DNA of 64,000 nucleotides from Dipylidium caninum (taxonomy: Eukaryota > Platyhelminthes > Cestoda > Cyclophyllidea > Dipylidiidae), in contig QEYB01000895.1 in the NCBI GenBank assembly GCA_017562135.1, forward strand, positions 930,001 to 994,000. The letters are read 5' to 3'. Within the stretch, counting starts at the first letter, position 1. Every line of letters begins with the position of its first letter. The notes under the pieces were generated by a model. That model had not been told where the DNA came from. It ran no database searches and saw nothing but the letters and a program-made list of their open reading frames with translations. Made by a program: the position numbers and the translations under genes. Of this stretch, positions 38,819 through 52,015 are shown one piece after another.

Positions 38819-41800
38819 ATGGATATATTTTCGCTTCCTATCCATTTAAATCCCCAATCATGCAAGCTGAACCTGTGAGGCTTTTATGCATTCCATCCTG
38901 CCGCCATTTTCCAACTGGACTCCTACTTGCCTTCCGGTTTGTATTTCCAGGATTTCCTTGCGTTCCACAGTTTAAAATTTATCTGTGAGCTATCGATATA
39001 TTTACTATTCTACCTCCTAACAGGTCCTTTATATTTTCCTTGTCATTTCTTTATTTAATTGTACTAATTAATACTCCTCCTTCATTCACTTGATCTGTAT
39101 TGCTCGGTCTGTCATGTACTCATTCTCATGCTCACTTAACTCAGTCGGTTTTCTATGGAATAATGCCCCAAATTTTGCTGTATTATATATAGTAATTGCG
39201 TTCATCTACTGAACCGGGAACCGCATAACTTTTTGTGAATAGTTTTGGGTCACGTTGTATATACCTTTTTCGGAAATTCGTGGTGTAATCGCCTATTATG
39301 TTATATATGGTTCCTTTTTTTGTTTAATTGAGGGACAGGATTTTCGGTTTTGCTAGGTACCTTTTTTGACTCTTGGTTTTTTATTTATGTGGCTTTTGGA
39401 ACATTTGGAGTTGATTGGCTCTTTTCTCAGATTCTTATCCCGGCGTTTATATTTGTGAAGCCTTCGGTTACACGAAGTTAACTTTTCTTTTGTCGTGATC
39501 TTTTCCCCGACAATATGTTTTTATGAATAATGGGGAATTTCCTGTATCTTTAATCTAAATTAGTTTGCAATATTATTTTTCAACTTGATGTTAATGACCA
39601 CCTAAATTTGTGATATTAGTATTTTCTATTTCTTGTCGCTTAAGAACGGATTAGTTGGGCGTGGCTTATTTTTCACGATAAAACCATTTTTTGTATTAAG
39701 AGATCCGACTCAAATAGTATGTTTTGGTTATGTTTAAGAAAATGATTAGATCGTTTTTTTTTGAATCATTTGATTAATAAGGCCAATTTCGCTGGACATC
39801 TGTTAGGTAGCGTTGAAATTGAAAAAAATATTTGTTTAGTTTCGTCAATGTATTATGGCCCCAATGTACCTAAACAACAATTTTAATAGGTCGGAGTGCA
39901 TAAGATCTGATGAGTTAATCAATGAATTAATGACTTGTTCTTTAAAAGAATACGTGAATCACTATTTTTTTATAATGCATCGAGTCTGCGCTTAAAGCAC
40001 TCTCCTATCAGACGCCTAAGCTGCAAGTATGAAGTTCATAAATATGTCCGGATCATATGACGCTGTCTCAATTAGGCAACAGTAACTCTGTTCACATAGA
40101 TTCATTTCGCATACGTTGTCAGAAAGACAAATCCCTTTAATAGCTTCGAAGTCTAGCGTTCAGGCGGTGAACAAAGAGGTGGCCTTATGTAATTGATGGA
40201 AATTTGTTACATGGGTAAAATATCTCAATTACCTATTTTTTACAACCGCTATCCTTGTGATTTTTAATTTGTATACAATTATTCTAACATTGTGATATAC
40301 ATCCCTTGAGAGTATATTTTAGTTTCTTTTCTTATTGACTTATAGTGGTTGCTATTTTAAATCACTGGGACCGGTTCCACGATATATTGTGAGAGAGGTT
40401 CAAATGAATAAAAGGGATTTGGTATCAAGTGGTGATGGTTTGCGGAGACTTGTTGTCCTGATGGCCAACATCATACTGGTTGGGGGAACCGTGCTACTGG
40501 TCGTTCCCGTTCGTGTAAACAAAGGGGCATCGTCATTGGTGGTGGGAGGCACACCAACAGTGATTTTATTGATCAAGTTTGTTGGGGTGATGAACGTCGC
40601 CTCGTGTGGTGCGCGTGTGCAAATGTTAATTCGAGCACTGCCAGTGCGGGAGTGTCACGCGGCTGTTGCTGCCTGCCTACCCGTTGACGCTCGTTGGTGC
40701 GAGTGACGACGTCAGCAGCAAATCTATATGAAGCAGCCACACTTATCATCTGAATGCGTCTGCAAAACCGGTCGTCTCAGACTTATGACGCACAAACCGC
40801 TCTGTCGAGCTCTGATTAAACGGTGCGCTACGTACTCCGCGGGTCTTGTCAAAATACAACTTGTAGTGCCTACGTGAGAATGAATGCAAAGTACACTGAC
40901 AAACGTTGTAGAGTTTAAAATGGTAAGTGGGGGGCAAAATGCATTTTATGCATGCCTTTTCGTAGTAGGTAAGTGCTAAAAAGAACGTTTACAGTGAAAG
41001 TAAGATAAATGCGCCATATTCCAATGAATTGAGTAAGGAAATTGGAGACAAGGCTCACTGAAATGACGACATTGCAATCGGGCTCAATGCCTGTTCTGTG
41101 TGTGTGCAATCTTGTCGGATAAACAATCAGAAAGCAATCTACACTGACTCCATTGTTTTTTAAATAGGAATACGTAGGACACTTGTGCTGTTGGACCTGG
41201 AGTAAAGCTTTATTCACGTTATTTACGCCATCCATCATTGGCTATATATTTCACTTTATCGAGCAAATAAAAGTTATATTGACGCAAACAATTTGGACTA
41301 CGTTTGCGGTTATGCTATTAATTCGCTGCTTAAACTCCAATTGTAAGTACGCTTCTCTAAATGCGGTGTTAACTTCTGGTCATGTTTGTTTTTCAACTTG
41401 ATTATCAAACTGTCGCGTGACGTTTGTCTGTCGTCGGATAAATTTGCATGCACACAAGCACCTTCGTAATAAAATATACTGAACCCTTGACATAAAAGCT
41501 AACCTTACCTCAAACTTCACAGAATCGGCAAGTAAAGTTTGTGGTGAGGCTGTTTAATCGCAAGCGTAGCTGTCTAATATTCGATATTTTGCCATGCAGA
41601 TGATATTTCTCATCATTAATTAGATCTGTACAGAAAAACGCTGTTTCTTTGTGTGTACCTGGATTGAGTGTTTCAAAGCAACAGGCAAGAATTACGCAGT
41701 TTAAGACAAATTGCGAACTGAGCTGCATATGAATTACATCCGCGGGATACGAAATCGTAGTTTTTAAGTAATCTAACTTTCCTGGCTACCTGTTGTTAAC

Positions 41801-44800
41801 ACTTTAGCCAAATCGTGAACCCACATCCAGCGAAAATATGTTACACAATCTGACAATGTCGCAAGAGAAGTGATTAATTTTTAGGCATTGATTGCCAACT
41901 ACTGTGTGTATTTTGCATTGGTGGTGTTCCGTTGATCAACTAGACCAGCTACTTACAAAGTATAAGTAGAACATTATGCGCCCTTCTACCTACCAACTTG
42001 ACCCTAATTGAACTCCCCTGATTTTTCAAAGTACGCTCGTCGAAGTGTCTATACAAGTTGTCATTTATTTTGATCTATTTGTTTTCATCTCACTTCTAAA
42101 CCATTTGTCAAGATCCCTCGCATCGAGCTGATAAAAAGAGAAATGATATCCTATGTTTTGTATAATCTAACACGTTAAGCATTCCAACTTTTACGGAAAG
42201 CAACCTTTCTGATGTTCTGATATGAAATTATTGCTTATAAGCAAAGTAACTCCCCATCCGCCATGTATAATTGTTTGATGAATTGTTGCTTTATCGCGGT
42301 ATGATTCCCTCAAGTAAGGGGTTATTTAAATGGAACTGATGAGGATGGTGTAAGTTTAGATGACGCATTTTTTAAGTTTTTCCGCATCTGGAGATTGCAC
42401 ATTGTATTTCAAAAATTTACTACAATAACATTGGTGCACTCCATGGTTATGGCATTGTGGCGTTCCCAATAAACAACAGCCTTCGTGATTGCAATGGTGT
42501 TGTGGCCCAACCAATGCGCTTACAAGGCATTAACATTGCATATTCAAAGCCAATGCAAATCCGTACAGGTAAAACAGATTGACTATGTCAGACACAGCTA
42601 AGTGTCTGTCATATGGGTCACTTCATGTTTCCTTGTCGTTATGCCGAGTCAAGGTAGTTGAGGCATCAATGCTCTGCCTCGCGTGTATCAACAATGGCAC
42701 GTTTAATCTATTCGACTAAATCAGTACGTCGTGTTGGCACACCTTATGGAATCGCTCCATTGGGTGAACAAGTCACTCAGTTGTCCGCATACGTAGATTT
42801 CTCGACTAAGGATGGGCGTGCATTCATCCGAATGATGGCCTGTTTAAGACGGCTTGACTATTACATCAAACGGCAGCATTACGGGTTGCTTTGTTTGCCT
42901 CCTGACTCATTTGCCTCGTGAATCATCATGAGGACAGGGGGGAAGGCGGGGAGAAGGTATCGTTTGGGGACGATGGAAGCTGGTCTTGGGTCTGGCACGG
43001 TTGTATAGCAAAATTTCAACTTATAATTATACATAAAGGATGACACCTATTGTTTGTGTAAGACAAACAGCTTAGTCCTGAAAGTCATTTCATTTATTGT
43101 TTGTAAAATTTTAAACTACGAGGTAGCCGGAGACAGGGTGTTATTCGAGGACCCCCATAAAGTTAATAGCATGCCATCACCATGTACAATCGAGAAGTCA
43201 TAAAGTTAGCCTTCATTTATAATTGTGCTGCGGCTTGCCACAATGGGAGGGGATCTTAGTCCCACCTCAAATAGTAATCTCTGCGCGCCGGAAGTGATTT
43301 ATCATTCGCCACGATTGTTAAATTTTCGTGTTGGTTCGCGGCAATCAAATACGAGCATCTTCGAAGGCGCTTAAATAAGTCATATGCAACGTGGTATGCG
43401 GAGTGGAGCGGGCGAGGGTAGGCGGTTGAGTTGCCCTGCGTCTGCAACCTGCACACAACGGGTCGGTGTGCTGGGCTCAACGGATTAGAATGCGCTGGTA
43501 TGCAAAGGTGTAAACACGGCCGTCACTCAATCTACATAACGGAAAGGTGGGTGACTACAACCATCACAAACACAAGATGTGGCGTATGTGGCGCGTAAAT
43601 ACTGCGCATAGCCTAGCACAGTATTCCACCAGCATTTCTGATGAAAAACAAAAGAAATACCATGCTAAGATGTATGTCTAGGTCGCGGACCACGAGATCT
43701 CTACCACCTTTTGATACGCGAAGCGGTTAGTTTGGAGTCTCAAAAATCCGCATGCAAAGATGATAGCCGAAGGCCTCTCCTTAGGTTCTCATTTAACGAT
43801 CACCACATTAATAATGGAAAGTCTTTCCAAGATTATTATATTCTGAGAGGATTATGAAACAATGAAGAAGAAGGGCATAGACGACACCTTGTCGCCAATT
43901 AATGTTGAGAATTGTAATGACTGAGAGGCTAGGCAGCCCGTGTGTAACTTCTCCGCTGGGTCTGGTTCCCCATTGACGCAGTGGGTGTAACTGTCGCGTT
44001 GTGCGAGTCAAGTGACTGAGATGGGTAAACAGCCATCAATCAAGAGTTTTTTGTTATAGTACCAATGATTGGGAATAACGAGGATTTAAGTCGTCGAAGG
44101 GGGCTTTCTATGGGATACGTACCTGGAGTAACATATTCCATCCCGCCTACAATTACATTCTCAATTTCACTTAACAGCAGAATTCCTAATACTAGGTAGT
44201 GGAAGAAGGGAGGATTATGCGCGAGCAATTTACAAATAAATGCATGTTTCGTTGAGAAGAAAGCAGCCGTCTTCCAATCGCTGGGGAGGGCAATGGGTAG
44301 CACACAGGAATACACTCAGAAATTGCGATTATTCGCGCTCCTTGCTACGCCACTATACCAAGTGTACCAAACTGAGCTGTTTTCCATTGCAAATTCTGGC
44401 ATTTTATTCATAACATTTGACAAGAATCCTTCACTTACTGCTCAAATTAGCATTTTATGGAAATTATTCACGTGACTTTAATCTTTGATATAGTCGAGAC
44501 CGCAAACTTGATTGCTCGCCTAAACGACTAATTGTATTTGCTCATGGACAATCCCGTCGCCTTTTATTTACACTCTTATTTATTCGAGCATGTATTGATT
44601 GTTGAACAGTGTCCCGATTCTGTCAGAATTTTTCAGGTGATTGCCTTGACTTAAACTTTTAAGTCAACAAGTTAAATCCCCGGCCGCAGTATAGGGCAAG
44701 CTTTTGGTCTTCTTTTCGTATATGAGCCGCAAAATGTCTGTGAGTTTGCCCCTCTTCCCAATTTCCGGCCCACCCGACTTTTAAGCTACTGTCAAGGGAA

Positions 44801-47403
44801 CCACACGACTCGTACTAGCCAAAACTGAATTGTGCCACTAAGTGCCTAAATTAATGAGAATTGTTGAGATCTTAAACAGGTAGTATCGTGTAAACAGCAG
44901 TTTAAAACCACTGAGCTCGTGAAATCGTAACATAATGAAGAGAAGGACGAATGTCTTGAGCATCTATCTATCAAAATATTATACCCAACGGCCATAACTT
45001 TGCATTATTATTTCAACCTTTCAAGAGGGTGCACTCCTAGAACGAACATTAATACCCTATTGCTTCTCTTAGCACAGGAACGCATTGACGAACACCGCCT
45101 AACTATTTCCTATCGGTAGCAGATGCATACCTTTCACCTGATCATCTGCTTTCGTCTTCTCTCCAACAAGCCTGCAAACCGGATTCTCACTCCCAACTTT
45201 CGTAACACTACCGGAAATGTTGATGTTCAGAAAAGTAGTATCAGACCGCAGGAGGTCATTTTGACCTCTCACTCGTAAGGAGCACGTACCTCTCACCTGA
45301 GCACGCTAGTCTCCAATTTAACCACGTCTTATCATTAACAAACAGCAAAGCTAAAGACATCGCGCAATCTGAAAAATGGTCCCAGATAAATCAACAATAA
45401 TGGGGACCACGTAGAAACCACATAACGGGGCCATTTGTGGTAGCCCGTACCGTCCAGGCCAATAGACATGGCTTAATTGATTAGTAGCAGATTAACCCAA
45501 GATAGCCGATAGGATCAAGGTTGATTACACGACCCTCCTTATCGCTCGGAAGTTACTCACTACAATTTTGAAAAGTGGAAAAAGAGAACCAAAGAGCAAC
45601 TCGGGGTTAGCGAGCAAGCCTCTACCACACAAAAGTACGCCCAGATGGGAAATGACCGGAAAGGCATGTGGACATACATCTCGAAAGAAATCACCGCCTG
45701 GACAGCGCAAAAGCTGCATTCACAGATAAAATTCGCGAAACTAGTAGAATTGGGACATTTATATTTAGTGAAATGATTACATTATCCAAAGATAGTTGAA
45801 TCAATTTTACGATTACGCCAGTTAGGTTCATCCTCATTCACATTTCTCTCTTTCAATATCTGAAATCCAGTTTCGAAAGCAGAGTAAGTTAGATCTCACG
45901 CTAGAAGGCCAAATGTACTATGCTGTGGCATTAATAAAGCAAGTCGTAGAGTGAATACGCCACACATAAACAGATGTGAAAGAAGATAACGGTTGAAGGT
46001 TGTCACGACGCACTAACCTTCCTTCGTCGGTAAAACATTTTTCTCGACAGTTACCACCTTTTTCAGCTGCGTGCTTTGTCTGATATCCTGCCTCAATTGA
46101 GACTCGGTTTTCTCGTGCTTGATGTCTAAGAAAATGAGAGGAAATTATAATCACCTTCAGCAGTGGGCAACACATTCTTAACAGCTGGATCAACATGTTT
46201 AAGCTTGTCTTTTTGGAAATCTCCAACTTCCGCCACAACAGGGGAGACGCTCTTACTCATGCCGCAAATGAACAAAGCCGAAATGTCAAACGAGGGAGAG
46301 CGATGAGTTATCGAAGGGCAGATATGGCTACGCAGTAAAACAAAAGGAAGTGATAAAAGAATATGGTTATATATACGCTTACTACAGTGATATAATGTTT
46401 GTGCACTATACGAAACAAAGTCTGTGTTGGAAGGTATTGCCTTGGTTTGTGTGAAACGATTGCATTTTGAGCCCCCAATTTCCCGAGGAAAAGGTCTCCT
46501 GGAACCCGCGACGGGAGGACTAGGAATACCACGCGGTACGCCTACCTATGTTCATTATGATTGGATCCGTTAAGTGAAATCGTTACCACTGTCACCACAC
46601 AATGGCGGCCCAACCCGCAAGATTCTATCTCCAACGGCCGCACAGCAGATTTCAAGACAATAATAATACACCGGTGACGGCCAGCACGACATTTCAACCA
46701 GACTTCGCTTGACCTTCGGAAATTTGTCCGCATCAAAAGTTGAGAACTCGCCAGCTCTTTTCTGATAATGCCTTTCAGCGAATAAAATAGCATCAAGCAC
46801 AACAGCTAGTTTAGCTTTACTGCGGAACTATGCACTGGACTGCATACCAAGAAATGGTTTTATCACCCACTGCACCAACACCATGATGAACTACGCCATT
46901 CGGCGGTGACAGCCCTGTGGCGTAAAATCGCCCAGGAGGTAATATGGAAATAGTATCATTTTACGAGTGCCGCCATACCACTAATCATCGACATTTAACT
47001 CCCATGCATAGGAATCAAGCAGATAGGCAGAGATTTACAATGACCTACCCCTAATGCGAAGGATAATTTCATGCACACTCCTAACTAGCAAACAAAAGCA
47101 CAACTTTTCCTAACTCCGCATGATTAGTTACACTCAAACTTTCCTAAGTTCATGTGTTTTAGTTAAAATCAGACATGACCCATTTACCTTCAAAGCTGCC
47201 AGCGATTATCACCTCGATGTGAAGACCCATCAAGCCACCAAAGATAAAGCAAGATTCTACAAAAACACAGAAATTACGTAAAATTTAATGGAGAATTACA
47301 GTTACCAGTGCTATCATGCCGACGTGAAAAAAAAATGGCAACGGTCTCCTAGACACTACATTTAGGCAAGGTAAAACGGACGGACCAAGAACTATTTCAG
47401 TGC
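38819..47403. other. Intergenic region between RhoA copy 2 and TAMM41
   Basis: About 8.6 kb without a confident gene. From 38.8 to about 42.4 kb the plus strand is markedly T/G-rich; from about 45 kb on it becomes A/C-rich. GC-richer patches at about 40400-40930, 42600-42960, 43250-43560 and 46540-46830 stand out from the AT-rich background. They look like decayed mobile-element or gene fragments, but none shows a recognisable transposase, reverse transcriptase or terminal repeat. One of them is listed separately as a possible exon. Confidence 0.5.
46570..46819 (-). CDS. Possible coding exon or decayed coding fragment (low confidence)
   Basis: After a CCGCAG acceptor at 46820-46822 the minus strand reads open for about 80 residues: KAKLAVVLDAILFAERHY, then a Lys/Phe-rich middle, then VYYYCLEICCAAVGDRILRV. 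The amino-acid mix is protein-like, and a donor-like GTAACG occurs near the end. I do not recognise the family, and neighbouring open frames do not join convincingly. It may belong to an unidentified gene or to a mobile-element relic. Confidence 0.2.
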
Positions 47404-48436
47404 TCAAGAATGAAGACTTGCTAACATTTTTCGAAACTTAGCAAGGGAATAGATGAAGGATCGGGCAATGCCAGCAGAAAAAAGGCCAAGTAAGGTTTGT
47501 CGATAACTGGCTCCACGGACAATCGACGCAGCCGCACTCAGAAGTCGCTCCCTTCTTTCTTCAACAACCATTCCGGTCAATCGACGGCGCGCTGACGTTA
47601 TATCCCCACGCACAGCTAATTGGCAGAGCGATAAAGGTAGACACCCAACAAGACTCTCGACAAGCTGACCGTCTTGTCGTGGGAAAATGCACAAATCTTC
47701 CTTTAAGTTGTCGGGTACCTCAACAGCAAACAATGAATTAAACGGCTCAGAAGTGAAGAGAGGAAGATAGAGATCACGAAACCCACGCCGACGTGATTCC
47801 CCAGCGATCAAACGGTCAATCTTTCTCCTGTCTTCACCAAACCACAGTCGCCAATCACCTCGATAGGAGATAGAGGCAAGGCAACGATATAATAAATCTT
47901 CCTTAAAAAGAGGTAAGTCAAGTTGAAGAAGAGAAAATGCCAAGGCGGACCGAAGGTTGGATGTGAGGGAGGATTTTAAATCTCGTGATGGCTCCCATTG
48001 AGGCACAAAAACAACAGGCTTATGAAGACGACCTGCAACATACAGATCACACCAAGAGTTAAGGTCTGAGGTGAGGTGCGCAAGACTAACGACTCCATAT
48101 TTTATAACTTGAGTAGGAAAAATATTACTACAATCATGCCATGTTACAAATGGGTTATAGTAAACAGCAGGATGGGGAAAAATTCGCTAGAACATGTTTA
48201 AGAAGAGTTCCTTTGCCGAAGGAAGCTAATCTACTGTAGTGGGTGGGGTTCAGCTGCAAGTTAGTGATGTGCCACTTTATGGGGTCGTTTACAATAAGAA
48301 TGAGGTCCAACTGAGAATTTTTAGTAGTACGGCCATACTGTGGCACAACAACGGAACCGTAGCCAAAAGCGGAAACCAAACCAGAGTTCTTGGGAAAAAG
48401 ACCATGTACGACACTTTTTAAGAGTTCCGTATGCAT
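47404..48436 (-). CDS. TAMM41: TAMM41-type mitochondrial CDP-diacylglycerol synthase, with one apparent frameshift
   Basis: Matrix-side inner-membrane enzyme (phosphatidate cytidylyltransferase) making CDP-diacylglycerol for cardiolipin. No intron is needed. The N-terminal part shows FGYGSVVVPQ, a nucleotidyltransferase GxGS signature near residue 25, then LDLILIVNDPIKWH. After LANF the frame shifts by one base in a run of five A (plus strand 48178-48182). In the new frame come AVYYNPF, IKYGVVSL, LYVAGRLHKPV, SYRGDWRLWFGEDRRKI and a Leu/Ser-rich end, all in family order. Removing one base gives about 343 aa, within the family range. An indel error in a homopolymer is likelier than decay. The start ATG lies inside the last codons of the upstream SDHAF1 gene, overlapping by 19 nt in a different frame, which suggests shared transcription. 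Confidence 0.85.
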
Positions 48437-48720
48437 TGATCTTTGTGAGAGGGAAATGACACCGTCGTTATGTTGGCGATCCGTCCTGTTTCGAGGTCTT
48501 CCAAACGACGACGACCCAGCCGCACCAAAGTTTCGATTTGCACAAAGTGTGTCTGTTTAAGATTGGTTGCGTTTTTGCGAAATTCCTCTCTTACAACTTG
48601 TCTAATTCGCGACTTTGATGAGTCTGTAATGTTCACTGCACTGTCGGGACGGAGAGCTAGCAAATAATCCTTATATAATTTCAGAACTTGTTTCTGAAGT
48701 TGACTGTGTGGTCTAGACAT
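48418..48720 (-). CDS. SDHAF1: SDHAF1-type succinate dehydrogenase assembly factor (LYR family)
   Basis: Small mitochondrial matrix protein that helps insert iron-sulfur clusters into the SdhB subunit of complex II. The single exon encodes 100 aa. The start MSRPHSQLQKQVLKLYKDYL matches the family opening MSR..S.LQ.QVL.LY; the LYR motif here reads LYK. VREEFRKNA and VRLGRRRLEDLETG follow the conserved F-x-R and Arg-rich segments. The acceptor TTTGATTTTTTAG ends 2 nt before the ATG, so the mature mRNA begins almost at the start codon, as in spliced-leader trans-spliced flatworm mRNAs. The stop overlaps the start of TAMM41 on the same strand. ATG 48720 is preferred over an upstream in-frame ATG because the family begins MSR and because of the acceptor. 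Confidence 0.85.
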   Translation of the reverse strand: MSRPHSQLQKQVLKLYKDYLLALRPDSAVNITDSSKSRIRQVVREEFRKNATNLKQTHFVQIETLVRLGRRRLEDLETGRIANITTVSFPSHKDQCIRNS

Positions 48721-49875
48721 ATCTAAAAAATCAAACAAATATAATTTTGACACTCAACAGTATGAGAAACACCACAGGAGGACTGAGGGGATCATACTAA
48801 ATGCACTAAGGAATTGGAAAATAAGGGGATGAATAGCGGTAAGAATAGGGATATTATTCCCGTTTACGGATAACAGTAATATAAATAAAAAGATAGAGGA
48901 TATGGACTTTGGTGAACGCATTGAGGGCAAGGCCCAAAGACCAAGAATCAGGTAGTTTAAAGCCTACTCAAATACCATTGGCACAAAAATGTAGAATAGG
49001 CGCGCGGCGTACAAAAGCCCACTGCGGCCAAATCGCGCGCTAACTAAATCAAGCATATGTGATGGGTAAGATATAAAGTGATTTTCCTTAAATAACGCAA
49101 AAATTTAACCTCTTACGTATGGCGATAAAATTGCGATTATGTATTCTGCAAAAATATTTTGCATATAAATAAAGTATTACAAACACCTTTACAAGATTAA
49201 TGCGAATTCACAAAAACAGGTCCGAGTAATGACTTCCTTATAAGCATTCAATTTCCTCTTGGAAAATGAACAACTAACCTGAACATCCAATAAACCCTTA
49301 TTTACCCACGTGCGATTACTGTGCCTCAAATTTTTGGTGGATATTACCGAAAAACACCCATTCTGTGTGAACGCTTTAACGAAAGTTCACGCTTCCACGG
49401 CTAAATTTTGTACTCGCTCTTAACATGCCCACCTACTACTATTTCCGCCGCCATTTTTTAATGTCAAACCCCCAGTCTCAGATAATCAACAATTCACCAA
49501 TCCGTACAACCGAAGCTTAAGAGGACCCCCATGACACCGCGAAATGGTCAAACATCTGCGAATCCCAAAGAATAAAACTTACTACTCAACTGGTGCATCA
49601 CACGTACGAAGAACAGCGAAAGGCTTCAAACCAGCAATTTAACGCCAATAACAGTGGGATGCAACGCCACGTACTACAACAAACTGACGGCCACCCTCAC
49701 ACCAGCGCGACTCAGAATCCCCACTAATCGAACCCAAATTATTTAATGGGCCGTCCTGCAAAAAAATTAACGAGGGAAAACGCATAGTACTTCCAGGGGA
49801 TCAGAAGCGCCACCCCATTATTAAAATCATAAAAGACAGTTGCGACATTAAAATGCTGTACAAGAACGCATTTCA
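48721..49875. other. Intergenic region between CWC15 and SDHAF1
   Basis: About 1.15 kb, A/C-rich on the plus strand, with no gene seen. It lies between the CWC15 stop and the SDHAF1 start, both on the minus strand, and should hold the CWC15 3' UTR and any SDHAF1 promoter. Confidence 0.5.
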
Positions 49876-51002
49876 TTATTGAATGTATTTTCTCATGAAC
49901 TTTTTATGAAATTCAGACCGTAAAGTATCATTAATAAACCCACGTTTTGAATGATCGACTTCACCACGAGCACAGTTCTTGAACACAACATCGTCGTCCC
50001 AACGACGCTTGACCTTAAACTCTAAAAAAGTTTAATAAAAGCAAACAATGTGTACTATAGGTTGGAATAAAATACATTTAACGCGCTGATAAACAAGCAG
50101 TGAGCATCATGGGTGATAAACTTCAATAATGAAAATCGGAATACAAATTTACCATTGGAACTATTATTAAGCAGCGGGTTTCCCTTCAGGATATTTTCCA
50201 TTCTGATTGTTTCCTCCGCAGCCTTCTTTTCGGCTGCCGCTTGAGTAGCTTCCTCAGTACGTTCCCTCTTATTTTAGCCAATTCTGCGAGAAGGGCCTCT
50301 TCATCTTCTTCATCACTGTCTTCATCGGAACTTGGAGTGCCTTCACGATTTGGCACTTTGAAATCTTCTTCGGTATAATCTTCCTCCCATGGATCATCAG
50401 CGTCGAGGCTAGTCGTTGGAACGGCGCACACATTGGCCGCCGATACTGGCTGTCTCGATCGCTTTGAAGAACTACCATTGCGATCTTGGTCTAAGACAGC
50501 CGGCCTTTTTTCTCCAGGATGGTTGGTAATGGCATGATTCAAACCTAGAAATGTCGGAAAATCAGGCAAGAACTTAGTGAAAAACAAGCAATGCCTGTAT
50601 AGTATTGACAGGTTATGCAAAGTTATTGTAAGGCATAAAGGGGGCACATTTACATTTAGGTCACCTGAATAGAATGTGTGATGAAAAATAATACGCCAGT
50701 ATGAAAGTTCCTGAGAGTTATTAAAAACACGTAAAGAATCTTATTTGCCGAACTTCAGCAGGAAAAAAACCTTTTTTGGACTTTTCAAGAGCTGCCACTT
50801 TTTCCTTCTCTTCAAGGTCCCGCTTAAAATCCTTTCCTTGGAGGTCTTCTGGTCTTCCCTGTCCTTCTTGGCGATATTTTAGCCTTGTATGGGAAGGTAG
50901 GTCACGGACCGAGTACTGTTTGGACAAAGCACCTAAATCCCCTTCCCATTTTCCTTTGCCACCCTTCGCAGGATTCCAAGTCGGCCTGCCAGCTGTGGTC
51001 AT
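49876..51002 (-). CDS. CWC15: CWC15 spliceosome-associated protein, with one apparent frameshift
   Basis: Component of the Prp19/CDC5L-associated spliceosome. Exons in transcription order: 51002-50771 (3' edge uncertain), 50544-50153, 50021-49876; corrected length about 256 aa. The opening [20 protein letters not shown] and [20 protein letters not shown] match the family. The middle shows LDADDPW and an acidic run before [10 protein letters not shown]. The C-terminus [19 protein letters not shown] and [20 protein letters not shown] is almost diagnostic. After LAELAKI the frame shifts near 50269: [16 protein letters not shown] and [13 protein letters not shown] continue in another frame, consistent with one missing A in an AA(A) run. 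The exon 1 donor is weak (G followed by GTTTTTTT), but its phase fits the strong TTTCTAG acceptor of exon 2. Confidence 0.88.
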
Positions 51003-52015
51003 ACTGTTGTAGTTGAAGGGGAATCCAGTCAGAATAAACAAAGTTATTTCGCACATTTTCGGAAAGGTTAAACCACACTAATAAGATGCAGGAAAATAAC
51101 AGCAAAAGATATGAGTCAATGACGTTAAACATAAATATGAAAGAACGTAAACCGAATAAACCTAACGTTCAACAACATAGAGACATTGAACTAACAGACA
51201 ATCTCTGTATAGACACGGGTGCAAGAGTCTAGGACGACTTTAAAAATAAACTAGTGACAACGCGCCGCGGACCAATAATGAACTGCTGCCGCTTTTTACA
51301 TTTTCGTCGTATTTGTCACAGTAATATTTCCAGTCCAGACTTCTACATACGAGGGGATTTTTATCCCATAGCTAATTGATATAAGGTCTGCACAGTGAAA
51401 AGGGACTAGTGCGGTTCCCATTGGCATCTCCAGGCTGTAATGCGCTCGCGGAACACCGGACACTCCAGAATAAAGACTTAAGGACGCAATCTACTCATAC
51501 AACTCCAGTTCCCTGGAATCTTATAAAAATTACTGTAAGACGTGCTCGCATACAACGTCTCAATAAGCGCTTAAATAGGCAAACATTTTATGCCTGGTTT
51601 TCACTTTGGCCTACACGACGTGCAAGCTTACTTAATTTCTGTAAAAATAACTACAAGTTCGTGCAATTCTATGTGTACTGTGAGCAAGCGGCATTGCAAA
51701 CGTATCCTGATTAAAAGGTGTCTCTTATATTTGCATGCAATTTTGGATTATTATTTCCCTTTATATATGTTACTCGCTGTTTTCTATACTTCTCGAATTT
51801 CTGTACGCTTACCATGGTTAATAATGTTATAAGGATTAATCGTTTCTTGATAAAATTGTCACGACGGGCTTCCGATATTATGTAATCAAAATATTAGTTC
51901 TTGTGACTTAATTGCTACTGTGAATAAATCGTTGTTAATGAGAGCTACATTGACCTTCTGACTCCATTCGCCGCTCTCTCCCACAGTAGTTGCTGTCGTG
52001 CGTCGGTTTTGTTTA
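51003..52015. promoter_or_regulatory. Region between divergent CWC15 and the ankyrin gene
   Basis: About 1 kb with no coding sequence supported. Plus-strand composition changes from A/C-rich to T/G-rich across it. A good acceptor-like CTCTCTCCCACAG at about 51975-51986 could mark a 5' UTR splice or trans-splice site of the ankyrin gene. Confidence 0.4.

Noticed and set aside
40335..40706. 123-residue plus-strand open frame with Val/Leu-rich stretches
   Set aside because: No acceptor or donor, no recognised family, and it lies in a GC-richer patch that looks like a decayed element. The hydrophobic look comes from GTT/GTG-rich sequence.
48150..48200. A tiny intron to explain the TAMM41 frame change
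   Set aside because: No GT-AG pair of workable length restores the frame without removing family residues. One extra base in the run of five A does.
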